From Sipunculus nudus (Eukaryota; Annelida; Sipuncula; Golfingiida; Sipunculidae), in the NCBI GenBank assembly GCA_026874595.1, contig CM049309.1, forward strand, positions 67,502,926 to 67,566,925: 64,000 nucleotides of DNA, read 5' to 3'. Within the stretch, counting starts at the first letter, position 1, and each line of letters begins with the position of its first letter. A program made the position numbers and the translations under genes. Shown here piece by piece: positions 46,541-58,885 of this stretch. The notes beneath the pieces are model-generated. The model saw only the letters and a program-made list of their open reading frames with translations, made no database searches and was not told where the DNA came from.

Positions 46541-47689
46541 AATAATATTTAATATTATATAATATGTGTCGTACAAAGGTTGTTTATTGCTATTTCACAT
46601 GTTATTGTGTATTTTGCATTGTTCGTATTTAAGTTTTCTGTTTTAAATAGAAATTTAAGCATATTTTCATGCATATAAACAAATAATACAGGTAACATAT
46701 GGTCATACGAATTTATTTTACACATGGACGCAATATATCGGTTGCCAGCTTCTGCATTCCATGAACAATTAGACCATATTTCCTTACTCCTACACGTCGC
46801 ACGCGTTTTTACATGTTTTGCCTTGCTGTGTTCTTAGTGACATTTTCTCTTGTAAAGGGGAGCATGGATCCGATCCAGTATGATCCTCAGTCCGGCCCAG
46901 GGGGTGGTTAGGTTTCATCTGACCAAAGCTATATAATTGCATGCTGAAGGACTATTGAACCGTGTTGTATCAATTGCTCTGATAACGAATAGACCTTTTC
47001 CACCTCCCTGGCGCCATCTGCTGGCGACGATCGACACTAAGCGTTTCGGTCCGATATACTTTCAAGGAAGACCATATTTTGTTTCTTCAAAGAGTGATGT
47101 GTGGAGAGTAAAGGTAATGCGATAACTTTTTTAAAACCAATATTATTTGCATTCCATCGTATTCTTCAATCTTCATATTGTGAGAATGATACCATTTTCG
47201 GTAAGTTGTATTTATTTATTAGTGCCATGCTGTGTGTTTAAATGATAGATATATGCGCAAGGTCCTTCTCTCAGGTATTATCGGGGGTAAATTCTCCAGC
47301 ATACAGAATAACATCTTTTATGACGATTGTATGATTACTGAAGACCATATACATATAGTACCAATATATGAGTTACTCTGTACTGCTGCATGTTTTAATC
47401 GTATACAGATATATTTCCAGGTATGCAGTTAAACACCTTGAACATATTGATAACCTACCTGTACAGGAATATACGTTACCAGCATCACAATCATAAAATT
47501 AATGTCATTCACTAAACAATATGATATGAACCAGATTCCAACATTTGCTAATTATCAGGGAACAAAATTATATACTTTATTTTGTCACCTTTGTATTTTT
47601 ATGTTTAATAAAGCACGCGCACTATAGTTTTGTTTTATCTGTTGATATGACTTGATGTACCAGGTTAGCTCACCTGTGGTCGAGACTAA

Positions 47690-48150
47690 GCTGTAAACAC
47701 AGGTATGTTTGTATAATATCCAGCTGAGGACACCAGACATTAGGTTTGTTGTTTCGTATGATGATACCCATACGAAGCTCTAGGCATGGGTATGGCTGTA
47801 TCCAGACAAAAGTCCATGCAGACAGCAAGTGTATGTGACAGCCATGTTGATAAAACCCCCTGACACAGGTATGTTGTTTGTATATGGTATCAAGACAAAA
47901 CTCTATGCAGACATTAGGTTACGTTTATATACGGTATCCAGACAAAGCTTCACGTAGATACATGCATGGTTTGTTTATGATATCCAGATAACCCCCCCCC
48001 CCCCCCCCCGAGTCGGGTGGTATTAATTTGTATGGTATCCAAGCAAAATTGTAGATATCAGATATCAGTGCAGACTATATGTTATATTTCACAGATGATA
48101 TCCAGACAAAACTTCATGCAGACACCATGTTTTTGTTCACGTATGTTATA
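47690..48150. repeat. Degenerate 65-90-bp tandem repeats
   Basis: Recurring (A)TATCCAGACAAAACTCCATG, CAGACA(C)CATG and GTTTGTATATGGTATC segments, at least six times, interrupted by an 18-base C-run at 47992-48009. Confidence 0.65.
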
Positions 48151-48947
48151 CAAACACTACGGATTCTGCAATAGAATGATTTTAATATGCCTCCATCGTT
48201 GATCACATGCGGCCAAAGAGTTTATAGGTTGTTTTGGCAGATAACGCATCCGAACATTAATGGCTATTTGTTCATTTGGCTAGTGCTTGAATCTTTATTG
48301 TGACCGTTACTTGAAGATGGAAGGAAGTCAGACTGGCATGCAGATTAATCACAATGAACACTTGACTTAAATCCTTGTCTTAAACACTTTACTTGGATCC
48401 AGACCAAACCTTTTACATTGCTGTATATTCATAAACTCCGTAAGAATTTGTGAAAAAGCACAGTAACTTACATACACATGTAATTCATGTAAAATTATTG
48501 TTTATATTTTAGGTTTTCCACAATTAGAACTGGATTTACATACGGATTGAGCAGGCTGGGGCCCACAGTCTCATTATCTAGGGCAGTCTCAGTCTCTTGC
48601 AAAGAAATTAAAAAAAAATAACCATTTATTTTTATTGTTTTAGTTGTAAAAATAAATACCGTGGCCTACCCAGGCCAAAATAATGTCTAACCATAGCTTA
48701 TAATGTTCTGTGTGAAAGTCTTCAGAAATTTTTTGCTCTTTTAAACTCTAAAAAAGGCTATAAATTTATAAACTATTTTTGTTTGTTTGTTAAAGCCACT
48801 ATTTCAGCAAGGCTAAACTTTCATTTGTGTTGAAAAAAAAAAACAAAAAAAAACAAACAAAAAAAACAGGGAATTAGATACTGTATTTATTTTCGGTCAA
48901 TGCCAAGGGCCTGCATTTGTTTTCACCCGTCACTTTGGTGAACACAT

Positions 48948-48966
48948 CCCCCCCCCCCCCCCCCCC
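48948..48966. repeat. Poly(C) tract
   Basis: 19 consecutive C, then AACACACACAC. Confidence 0.93.
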
Positions 48967-49149
48967 AACACACACACTTAAAGCCGACTTTCCAATATTG
49001 ACGATAAACTTTCCAGGCAATATATACCTGCTTTGAAATGATGCACATAAATATATTGGCCATACACATCTGGATTCATTACTCTACATTTTCATTTGCC
49101 ACAAGTTGAAGATAGGAATGAATCTATCCCGGGGCCGTTATTTCTTATT

Positions 49150-50671
49150 TTTATGCCCCCGCCACAAAGTGGCCGGGGCATATAGTATTACCCATGTCCG
49201 TCCTTCCGTCCTTCCGTCATTCCGAAATCAAACAGTTGTACGGACTTTTTTTCGCAATGCCTGCAGATATTGGCCTGATTTTTGGTGTGTGGGCAGATAT
49301 AGACCAGTTACAGATCGAGTTCGCGTTTCGTCCCGGTTGACCTACTTTTGACCGTTTTACGGCTCCTAAACTTAGAAAATTTCATGAAAAATAGAAATAT
49401 TCATGACAAATACACATGTACGGACTTTTTTTCGCAATGCCTGCAGATATTGACCTGATTTTTGGTGTGTGAGCAGATATAGACCAGTTACAGATCGAGT
49501 TCGCGTTTCGTCCTGGTTGACCTACTTTTGACTGTTTTACGGCTCCTGAACATAGAAAATTTCATGAAAAATACACATGAACGGAGTTTTTTCACAGTGC
49601 CTGCAGATATTGGCCTGATTTTTGCTGTGTGGGCAGATATAGACCAGTTACAGATAGAGTTCGCGTTTCGTCCCGGTTGACCTACTTTTGACCGTTTTAC
49701 GGCTCCTGAACTTAAAAAATTTCAAGAAAAATATGAAATTTCATGACAAATCCACATGTGCGGACTTTTTTTCGCAATACCTGCAGATATTGGCCTCAGT
49801 TTTGGTGTGTCGGCAGATATTGACCAGTTACAGATGGAGTTTGCATTTCGTCACGGTTGACCTACTTTTGACTGTTTTACGGCTCCTGAACATAGAAAAT
49901 TTCATGTAAAATATATATTTTCATGACAAATACACTTGTACAGACTTTTCTTCACAATACCTGCAGATATTGGCCTGATTTTTGGTGTGTGGGCAGATAT
50001 AGACCAGTTACAGATCAAGTTCACGTTTTGTCCCAGTTGACCTTTTTTGACCGTTTGACGGTGCTCTAACATAGAAAATTTCATAAAAAGGTGCACATGT
50101 ATGGACTTTTTTTCGCAGTGCCTGCAGATACGGGCCTGATTTTTGGTGTGTATGCAGATAATGACCAGTTACAGATCGAGTTCTTGTTTTGTCTAAGTTG
50201 ACCTACTTTTGACCATTTGACTGCTCCTGAACATAGAAAGTTTCATGAAAAATATAAATTTTCATAACAAATGCATATGTACTGACTTTTTTTCCTCAAT
50301 GCCTGCAGATACCACCCTGATTTTTTTGTGTGGGCAGATAATGACAGTAACAGATCGAGTTTGCGTTTCATCCCGGTTGACCTACTTTTGATTGTTTTAC
50401 GGCTCCCAAACATAGAAAATTTCATGAAAGACAGAAATTTTTATGGAAAATGCACATGTATGGACTTTTTTTTTCACAATGCCTGCATATCCTGGCATGA
50501 TTTTTGGTGTGCAGCTTGATAATGACCCGTTACAAATCGAGTTTGCATTTTGCCCTTGTTGACCTACTTTTGATCATACGACACCTCCTTAACTTAAAAA
50601 ATTTTCCAAATTTTACAAATGTTTCTAATTTGCCCCAGGCGGGGGCATTCGTGTCGTTCCGACACATCTAG
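49150..50671 (+). mobile_element. Helentron-like non-autonomous element, family 2
   Basis: Begins TTTTATGCCCCCGCC with the paired GTGGCCGGGGCAT (5' hairpin) and a CCGTCCTTCCGTC microsatellite. Ends with GGCGGGGGCAT (50638-50648), the exact inverse of ATGCCCCCGCC (49153-49163), then the hairpin GTGTCG-TTC-CGACAC (50651-50665), AT, CTAG, then T. The terminal inverted copy is asymmetric: at the tip on the left, ~23 bases inside on the right. The core is eight tandem units. No ORF. The architecture matches family 1, but the sequence is unrelated. Confidence 0.8.
49238..50630. repeat. Eight tandem units of 180/161 bp
   Basis: Units start at 49238, 49418, 49579, 49758, 49938, 50099, 50279 and 50458, giving periods of 180, 161, 179, 180, 161, 180 and 179. 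The short period lacks the ~19-base AGAAATATTCATGACAAA block. Each unit has GTACGGACTTTTTTTCGCAA, CCTGCAGATATTGGCCTGAT and GGTTGACCTACTTTTGACCG. Confidence 0.93.
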
Positions 50672-50679
50672 TTTTTCAT

Positions 50680-52220
50680 GATATAACTAAAAAACACCCA
50701 GTGATAATGAATCATGCGTCCCAAACCAATGATATCTAATAATTATTCAAACCGATTGTAATTATTAAATTTTTTTCATCCATTCACAATTTACATTTGT
50801 GCTATTGAAAATGTTTCTCTTTTCTTAATTTTTGAAGTTTAACAAGAGTATTGAAGTTCCAAGTAGATTTTCTTCTAGCCGTGAATACACGACTCTGTAT
50901 TGTATATATTATATAGTGTTCTGGTAAACTTAATTTGGGTTATGATACAAGCCATATATACGGATAATGTACTGCAATGGTCTTCCATCCTGTTGCATTG
51001 ATATCTTGGTAGACAGCCGATTTGCTTAACATTTGGTCACGAATGATGAATTAACACAAAACAATACATGTAAACTCACAACCCAAACTGAGGATCCATC
51101 TCTTTGGTAACGAGTTACTTCCTCTATCGCGTACAAATTGGATCTCGTCCAGTAACCCGTGCAAGCCATGCTTGTATTCATGCGGACAGAGATTCAATAA
51201 ACATGCAGAGGGGTGTACCAATATGCTGACTTAAAACGGATTTTTTTTTCTCACACATGATAGGTGTTTTTTAGAAATCATCTAACGATGGATCTGATTT
51301 ATGTCAAGTGACAAGGTACTTGAAGGCCATAAGGCGTCAAAAATGACGAAAATATTTGCATTCTCATAGAGCATTACAGTGCAGTCCTCGTTGAAGGACG
51401 TAAAGGCACTCTGACGTTACGCTGGTCGTAGACTCTCTTATGTCAGAGGGTCGAACTTGCGCTAAGTCTCGGCGCAATCTAAATTTTCTTTGATTTCATT
51501 CTCGACTGGCTTACACTAACATGCAATTTTACATACAAGTCTATTAGAGCCTATGTATATGAGATGCTCTCTTGAGCATGTTGCAGAATGCATGTCGCTG
51601 TGTAAATGTTCAGCGACATCTCACAGAAGCATATGCTGCGCCGTTTGGTTAGTCTATTTTGGAAGCAATTTTCAGAGCACTTTTCGGCATACATCTCTGT
51701 GGGGTTTGGTATGCAACGACATGCAAAAAGTTTATCTGCATTATATAAATTGTGCATTTTTGCCTTCAAACAAATAGGCCTAAGGTAGTTTGGATGGGTA
51801 TTAAGTATATATTCGGAGCACATTTCGGTGTTATAGTCGGCATGCAAAGACAAACATCCTTTTAAAAGTGTTCTTATAGTATATGCTTGGGGCAGTTTCA
51901 GTATTACTTTAAAATATAAGTATGTTGGGGACACTTTTCGGTATGTATCATACATTTCGGTGCTGTCGGTTAATATCAAGGCCGTTGTATTTGCCTTTAA
52001 GGCGTATCCCAAGGTAATTTCTGTTTAGATTTATATATAATATTTTCTATATAATGCATACATTTGTCCAAGCATTTAAATGAAACGTTACTTAAGGATT
52101 TCCTTATCAACGTATTGATACAAAGATGCAACCTAACCTAAAGGTAAGTCTATTTAATTCACCAATAATAATAGGCTTCGATTGCTTTTGGTTTTCAATT
52201 AACCCTGTAAGTTTCAGAAC
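50680..52220. other. Intergenic with weak repeats
   Basis: 51550-52010 contains loosely repeated CGGAGCAC(A/T)TTTCGGTGTT-type pieces and a 153-codon minus ORF with no recognisable domain. Confidence 0.35.
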
Positions 52221-52230
52221 GATTGCTAAA

Positions 52231-54130
52231 CAAGTGACCCATGGGCCATGACGCTCAGCTGACTGGGAAGAGATTCGCAAAAGGAAATGTATATACCCAT
52301 TCAACTGAAGCATCAAACAGATTAACCAACAGGCCAAGATTGTGTCTGTATTTATATATCTCAAAAATAGAGAAAAAATGCCTTAACCTTAAAAAAAATA
52401 CAGGTGGCTCCACCAGTCTGCAGAAACTAATAAAAACACTTAATGGTCAATATCCATGCAAAGAATCATGGTGATCTCTGCATTAGTTGTTCAGATACTT
52501 CAGCTTTTGCATCAAATTGTCCATTATTCTGAGGGATACTTCGGAGTCCTATAGCTTGAAGGATATGGGGAACAGAGACCTAATTTCAGGTTTGCACAGA
52601 CACTTTTCATTTGCCTCCTTGCATGACAAGAATGAAGATTCTAGGTCCAGTTGTTACGATTTGTACCCTGTTGACAGATAACCACATCTTTAAAGGTCTC
52701 AAAAATAGAGAAAAAAATCTTTAAAATTTGAAAAAAATAGAGGTGGCGCACCCAGTCTGCAGAAACTTATGGAACACCTCATGATCAATATGTATGCCAA
52801 AAATAATGACCATCAGTGTTGTAGTTATTGAGATATACTGCAGTTTTTGAATCAAATTTTTCATTATTCTGTGGGGGGGGGGGTATTTTGGAGCCATACA
52901 GCTTAAAGGATATGGGTAACAGAGACCTAATAGAGACTTTTCATGGGTCTCCCTCTGTGTCAAGAATGAAGATTCTAGGTCCAGTTGTTATGATTTGTGC
53001 CCTGTTAACGATTTTCAGATGTTCATATCTTTAAAGGTCTCAAAAATAGAGAAAAAATCGAAAAAAAACCCCGAACAAATACAGGTGGTGCCACCAGTCT
53101 GCAGAAACTAATGAAACACTCCATGATCAATATCCATGCAAACAATTATGCTGATCTCTGCATTAGTTGTTCAGATACTTCAGCTTTTGTATCAAATTTT
53201 CCATTATTCTGAACTGTACTTTGGAGTGCCATAGCTCAAAGGATATGGGTAACAGAGACCTAATTTCAGGTTTCCTTGGAGACTTTTCATGGGTCTCCCT
53301 GTGTGTCAAGAATGAATATTCTAGGTCCAGTCGTTACGATTTGTACCCTGTTGACAGATAACTACATTCTTAAAAATCTCAAAATAGAAAAAAATGGTAA
53401 AAATTTGTAAAAAAAAAAATACAGGTGGCGCCACCAGTCTGCAGGAACTGATGGAACACCTCTTGATCAATATGTATGCCAAAAATCATGACCATCAGTG
53501 TTGTAGTTATTGAGATGTTGCAGTTTTTTTTATCAAATATTCCATTATTCTGGGAGGTAATTGGGAGCCCCACAGCTCAAAGGATGTGGGTAACAGAGAC
53601 CTTATTTCAGGTTTCCATAGACACTTTTCATAGGTCTCTGACTGTGTCAAGAATGAAGATTCTAGGTCCAGTCTTTACGATTTGTGCCCTGTTAACAGAT
53701 GTTCACATTTTTAAAGGTCCCAAAAATACAGAAAAAAAATCGTAAAAACTCGAAAAATACAGGTGGTGCCACCAGTCTGCAGGAACTGATGAAACATCTC
53801 ATGATCAATATGTATGTAAAAAATCAAGACCATCAGTGATGTAGTTATTGAGATATTGAATTTTTTTAAATGAAATTTTGTCTATTCTGGGGGGTACTAT
53901 GGGGCCCCATAGTTCAAAGAATATGGGTAATAAAGACCTAATTTCTGGTTAATAAGGAGTTTTTTCATGGACCTCTCAGAATGTCAAGTTACAAGATTCT
54001 AGGTATAGCGGTTACGATTTGTGCCCGTTTAACGGTCAGACGGACGGACAGACGGACAGCTGGACAGCTAGACGACGGACAAACAGTGATCACTATAGCT
54101 CAGATGACTTACAGTCAGCTGAGCTAAAAA
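52231..54130 (-). mobile_element. Helentron/pearl-like element, family 1, copy 4 (longest tandem core)
   Basis: Read on the minus strand: begins TTTTTAGCTCAGCTGACTGT, pairs with AAGTCATCTGAGCTATAG, then GTCCGTC repeats; ends CAGTCAGCTGAGCGTCATGG, CCCATGGGTCA, CTTG, then T. CAGTCAGCTGAGC near the 3' end is the inverse of GCTCAGCTGACTG at the 5' tip. The core holds five ~340-bp tandem units. Confidence 0.8.
52403..54020. repeat. Five tandem units of 338-342 bp
   Basis: The marker GGTGGCGCCACCAGTCTGCA (with variants) starts at 52403, 52742, 53084, 53424 and 53762. Each unit then has ATGAAACACTCCATGATCAA, GGATATGGGTAACAGAGACC, AAGATTCTAGGTCCAGT and GATTTGTGCCCTGTTAACAG. Confidence 0.9.
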
Positions 54131-54316
54131 TGTTATTTTGCTCATAACTTCGTCAAATATGGTCCTGTCTTCAACAACAATATAGCTCATTTTTTCGTCT
54201 ATGCATTCACCATTATTAGGTCTGGTCAACTGTAATCAAGGCTATGTCAGTCTGTCAGTATATCTGTCTGTTCGTCTGTTGTTGTCAGCGTATTCTGCCT
54301 GCTTGTTCTTTGGTCA

Positions 54317-55318
54317 CAAGTGACCCATGGGGCATGACTTAGGTTGACTAAATAAACATTCACAAAAGGAATTTTATCATCTGAATGCCAAATTTTGTAG
54401 GTGGTATCCCCATTCAACTAAAGCTTAGCTCGGAGGATATGTGTAACAGAGACCTAAATTCAGGATTCCAAGAAGATTATTTATTTACCTCCATGGATGC
54501 CAAGATAGAAGATTCTAGGTCCGATGGTTACGATTTGTGCCCTGTTAACAGACAACCATATCTTTGAAGGCATAAAAAAATTGAGTAAAAATGCGTAAAA
54601 TTTAAAAAAAAAACACATGCAGAGGGCGCCACCAATCTGCAGAAACTGATGAAACACTCCATGATCAATATCCATGTAAAGAATCATGAGGATCAAGGCA
54701 TTAGTTGTTCAGATACTTTAGCTTTTGTATCAAATTTTCCAGTATTTTTGGGGGGTACTTCTGAGCCCTATAGCTCGGAGGATATGTGTAACAGAGACCT
54801 TATTTCAGGTTTCCATGGAGATTTTTCATGGACCTCCATGGATGTCTAGTAAGAAGATTCCAGGTCTAACTGTTACGATTTAGCCCTGTTAACAGATGAC
54901 TGCATCTTAAGAGGTTTCAAAATAGACAAAAAAAAATTGTAAAAATCGAAAAAAATACAGGTGACGCCACCAGACTGTAGAAACTGATGAAACATTTCAT
55001 GATCAATAACCATGCAAAGAATCATGAGGATCAATGCATTAGTTGTTAAGATACTTGAGCTTTTGTATCAAATTTTCCATTATTCTGGGGGGTACTTCGG
55101 AGCCTCATAGCTCGAAGAATATGGGTAACAGAGACTTAATTTCAGGTTTCCAAGGAGATTTTTCATGGACCTCTCTGGATGTCAAGTTTCAAGATTCCAG
55201 GTCCAGTGGTTACGGTTTGTGCCTGGTTAACGGACAGACGGACGGACGGACAGCTAGACGGACGACGGACAAAGAGTGAACGCTATAGCTCAGATGACTT
55301 TCAGTCAGCTGAGCTAAT
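54317..55318 (-). mobile_element. Helentron/pearl-like element, family 1, copy 5
   Basis: Same orientation as copy 4, 187 bp away. On the minus strand: AGCTCAGCTGACTGAAAGTC, ATCTGAGCTATAG, GTCCGTCGTCCGTC, two ~340-bp units, then GTCATGCCCCATGGGTCACT, TG, T. Confidence 0.75.
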
Positions 55319-55504
55319 AAAACCAGGAAATATGATCTGTCTGTCCGTTCGTCCGCTACTTTTCAATATCAGCATTATTACATAAAAGTGTCATATTGTT
55401 TCTTCTCTCACAGAACATTGCTCATTCAAATTACTGTTTCCACTTGTTCTCCTGTCTTCCTGTCTCTCTACCTGTATGTTATATTTCAACTGCTGGCAAG
55501 CGCT

Positions 55505-55522
55505 CGACCTATGGTCGTCTAG
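55505..55522 (+). mobile_element. Isolated Helitron-like 3' terminus
   Basis: CGACC-TAT-GGTCG hairpin, T, then CTAG followed by a T-run. Same 3' grammar as the other families, different sequence. A GTCCGTTCGTCCG tract at about 55341 could belong to its body. The 5' end was not found. Confidence 0.45.
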
Positions 55523-57264
55523 TTTTTTTTTTTTTTTTCGTTTTTTTTTTTTTTTTTGTAAAATTAACCTGATATGTATGAACTCTTTCCCCAGCTTGCA
55601 ATAATAATACAGAAATATGAGATATTTTTAAAATAGGTGTTAATATGAACAACATAAAGTTTAATCCATTTTTTATGAATTGTGTCTGTTTGAACGAAAA
55701 GTAATGCATTATAAATCCACGCAATGATTGCTTTGTAGAAAATGTAGAGGAGCAGTACTTGATAAGTAAAATTAACAATAAAAGCTTATCGCACTTCCAT
55801 CAAAGAAAACAAAATACTCATGATAATATCTAGTAGCGGCGATCCCATAGATCGTCTTTTTTGGTGGCCTATAATTAATACCTATGTGGTATATATTTAT
55901 CCCTTTTTCTCGGATCTTTAATTCAAAACAGCGTTATTCTGTAACCACTTTCCATTAAAACAGATTTTGCTTTCCATGTGGTCACAGCGGTGAAAGTTTA
56001 GGCCTATGAAGATGATTTTTTGCTTGATTTTTCCTGACGTTTTGATTAAATATCAAAATTTGGATATAAAAAGTATGTCCCAAAAAATATACTCCGCCCC
56101 ATTATCCGACCTTTAGACCTCGCAGCACGTGAACAGAAACTAATTTTCCTGATGCAGGGAGCAGCGTTTATTAAAGTTCAGGAAATTTTGTACACATAAA
56201 CCATAATAAAATTGAGTAGCTGTCATATCTATGCTGTCATTAAAGAGTTAAATAAAGAACCGTATTCTTTTTGGACTCGAAACCGTTTCACTTGCGAAAA
56301 ATATACCGTCACGGATATAATATGAATCCTCGAAATGGCCTCCTCTTATTGCTCATGTAGTGGTAACACCTGCTGCCCTCTGAGGGGCGGTATGGAAGTT
56401 ATTAATTGTTCTGCTCCGTTTCCACTCGAAACTGCACGAAAATTAACGGTGTCGAGAGCATGGTAACGGTGTCGAGTATTTGGTATTAATAAACAGTATT
56501 TGCAATAGAATTTAAAACATATTTTTGCTTAATACTTTAATCATTTGCGTTTCTTCTATTCAAACAGATATTTGCTTGTTTTAATACATAATCCTGCATG
56601 GTATTCAAGTCACTATGGTTATTTTTACTTCAGAAGCTCATTAGCTCCCGAACCTTACCTATGCTCAACACCGTTATCTATGCTAAACACCGTTACCTTG
56701 AGGATTTAAAACCATGTTTTTATTTTTTTTCTGTGCATAAAAATAATCAATGTATTTCGACTCAAAGGTGGAAATACCCAAGTACTTTTGCCGGTAAATT
56801 CCTGCAAATGCACCCCTCATGAAGCAAAAAAAAAAAAAGGAAAAAAGACAATTTAATTTTGTTTTCAAAAGTTAAATTAAAAGAATATGTTCTTTTTTTA
56901 CACATTTTTTGTTCAATTTAATTTTTACCTATAATTTATGTTTTGATTTTACCATATAGTCTACAAATTTATATTTTATCGAAAATCATAAAAATCAAGT
57001 GAAAACAATTTCTAAAATGTGCAAGTGAGATTTTACTTCGTGAAACGGTGTCGGGAAAAAGGTTCATATTTTTCCCTTACCTTGACTATAAAAAAAAGAA
57101 ACTGAAAAGTGCACAACTGGCATTATTCTATAATTCTAAAGATATTTTTATACATATTAATTAACAAACTCACGATTAGAAAAAAAAATCACCAAGAAAA
57201 ACCCAAGGAAAATGCGACGTTTTCTGTAGAAATACCCCCCCCCCCCTACACACACATAATACAT

Positions 57265-57276
<12 letters not shown>

Positions 57277-57328
<52 letters not shown>
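57277..57328. repeat. (AT)n microsatellite
   Basis: About 26 AT dinucleotides after a (CATA)n lead-in and a short C-run at 57235. Confidence 0.94.
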
Positions 57329-57331
<3 letters not shown>

Positions 57332-58111
57332 ACAGCCGGGTCTACAGTGGGGATGAAGACGTCAGCCATGGGTGTGGGTTCGTTTCGTCAGGGGGTTGGC
57401 CCTGAGGTGCACCCCAATCTCGCCATCTGCTCACACACAGACAATCAAGCTCGTCAGGATGATCACCACAGGAGACAGACTGTACCATAACTCTATAATA
57501 CAGCACCTGCAAACATATACGATTGTTCTACAGCAATCGAACACCCAGACGGTTCACAGCTCGTCTGACCAACAAAACAGATGGCGAAGTGGCAACTGGC
57601 GGGTTAAGTGCGACCTTTGACTTAATATTATTATGCGCTATATTTAACTTAACATTGCCACACAAAAAATAGGACTACACCATATCACCAAAAATAAAGG
57701 CCTACCTCTACATTCATGTGGGGAATAAACCCACAACATATCCCGCCTAAACCTGGGTTCATTTACTGCTACTCCTAATCAATTCTCTGGTTTAACCATA
57801 TTGTCTCTAATTGAAGTTCTTTAAGAAGTTTCAATAATACACAAGCAATTAAAACAGGAACCCACGGAAAAACAGTATAAAGCTGATTGGCTCTCCTATA
57901 AAATATATTTGTAATAAATATAAATAAATTCTATTAATTTCTCTTTACCTGTGCATGGTTTATTATTTTCTTGTATGTAGGCCATATTTCATCAAATTGC
58001 GAGAGGGTAGATTCCAAGGATAAAGTCGCACAAAACGGAGGCCTATCATGAGTAAAGAAATGCAAACAAAAAACTGTTCAGAAACATTAAATCGTAATGT
58101 CTATAGGCCTA

Positions 58112-58113
<2 letters not shown>

Positions 58114-58182
<69 letters not shown>
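58114..58182. repeat. (AT)n microsatellite
   Basis: About 34 AT dinucleotides. Confidence 0.95.
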
Positions 58183-58185
<3 letters not shown>

Positions 58186-58805
58186 CTACATTTGCATACT
58201 GAAGGTCCATATACGAACACAGAAACCATGTAAGAAATGAAGATTTAAAAAATGATAATAATAATAATAATATAACAATAAATCAATGAATAAATAAAAA
58301 ATGATTAATTTAATTAATAAGTAAAAATAATTGCGATATATTCATAAAATAAATGTATTAGCCTACTAACCCAAAACTTGTGAAACGTCTGTAGGCCTAA
58401 ACGAAATTTATTTGTAAAGAACGTTCTTTAAACAGTTACCTTGAGTAAATGTAGACACGGGCCCTAATCTGGATCACCGTTACATGTAGTTTGTTTCACA
58501 ACAACGCTAGGCCTACATATGGCAACAATCAGTGAGAATGGACAATGAAATCACTGAGCAAAACATTTCAACGATCATGAGTGCCACTATTCTTTGTTCT
58601 TCCCGCATGTAACGTTACTAAATATAAAATAGGCCTAAAAAATACCCAGGGCGGGTCAAATAAAAGCTTGGTTGAAACGTATATATATTAAACGCTCTAT
58701 TTATGAACCAGAGTTAAGAGCGCCCAGCAGGTAAAATGTACAGTCGGAAACGTGGTCGGCTTTGAGATTACAAATATTTATATCACTCAGACCCCAACAC
58801 TCGCA

Positions 58806-58885
58806 ATGGCGGCCCCCATGGTTAGAACTGCGCTTGAATCAATCACTCCCGAGTCGTCACATTGTGAATACACAAAATGTTATTG
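58806..58885 (+). CDS. NTAQ1: Probable first coding exon of N-terminal glutamine amidohydrolase (NTAQ1/WDYHV1)
   Basis: ATG in a good context (CGCAATGGCG) opens 26 codons plus two bases, ending at a strong donor TATTG|GTAAGT. The peptide ends SSHCEYTKCY with TG left over; a C or T as the first base of the next exon would make Cys. Known NTAQ1 proteins begin with a variable stretch, then C-x-Y-x-x-C-Y-C-E-E-N-V-W (from memory), the last Cys of CYC being the catalytic nucleophile. The enzyme deamidates N-terminal Gln to Glu, feeding the Arg/N-degron pathway in cytosol and nucleus. Here the intron would split the catalytic Cys codon. The rest (EENVWKLCE, WDYHV) was not found before the window ends, so the gene should continue beyond it or through a long intron. 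Confidence 0.5.

Larger units (their letters stand above)
55530..58800. other. AT-rich intergenic DNA
   Basis: Holds T-runs, short AACGGTGTCGAG motifs near 56445-56480 with inverted AACACCGTTA copies near 56668-56700, and two AT microsatellites. No coding signal was recognised. Confidence 0.35.

Noticed and set aside
51551-52012. 153-codon ORF on the minus strand
   Set aside because: Loosely repetitive DNA with no domain, no start context and no splice partners; the repeated STEMYD/NTEMCS-like pieces follow the DNA repeats.
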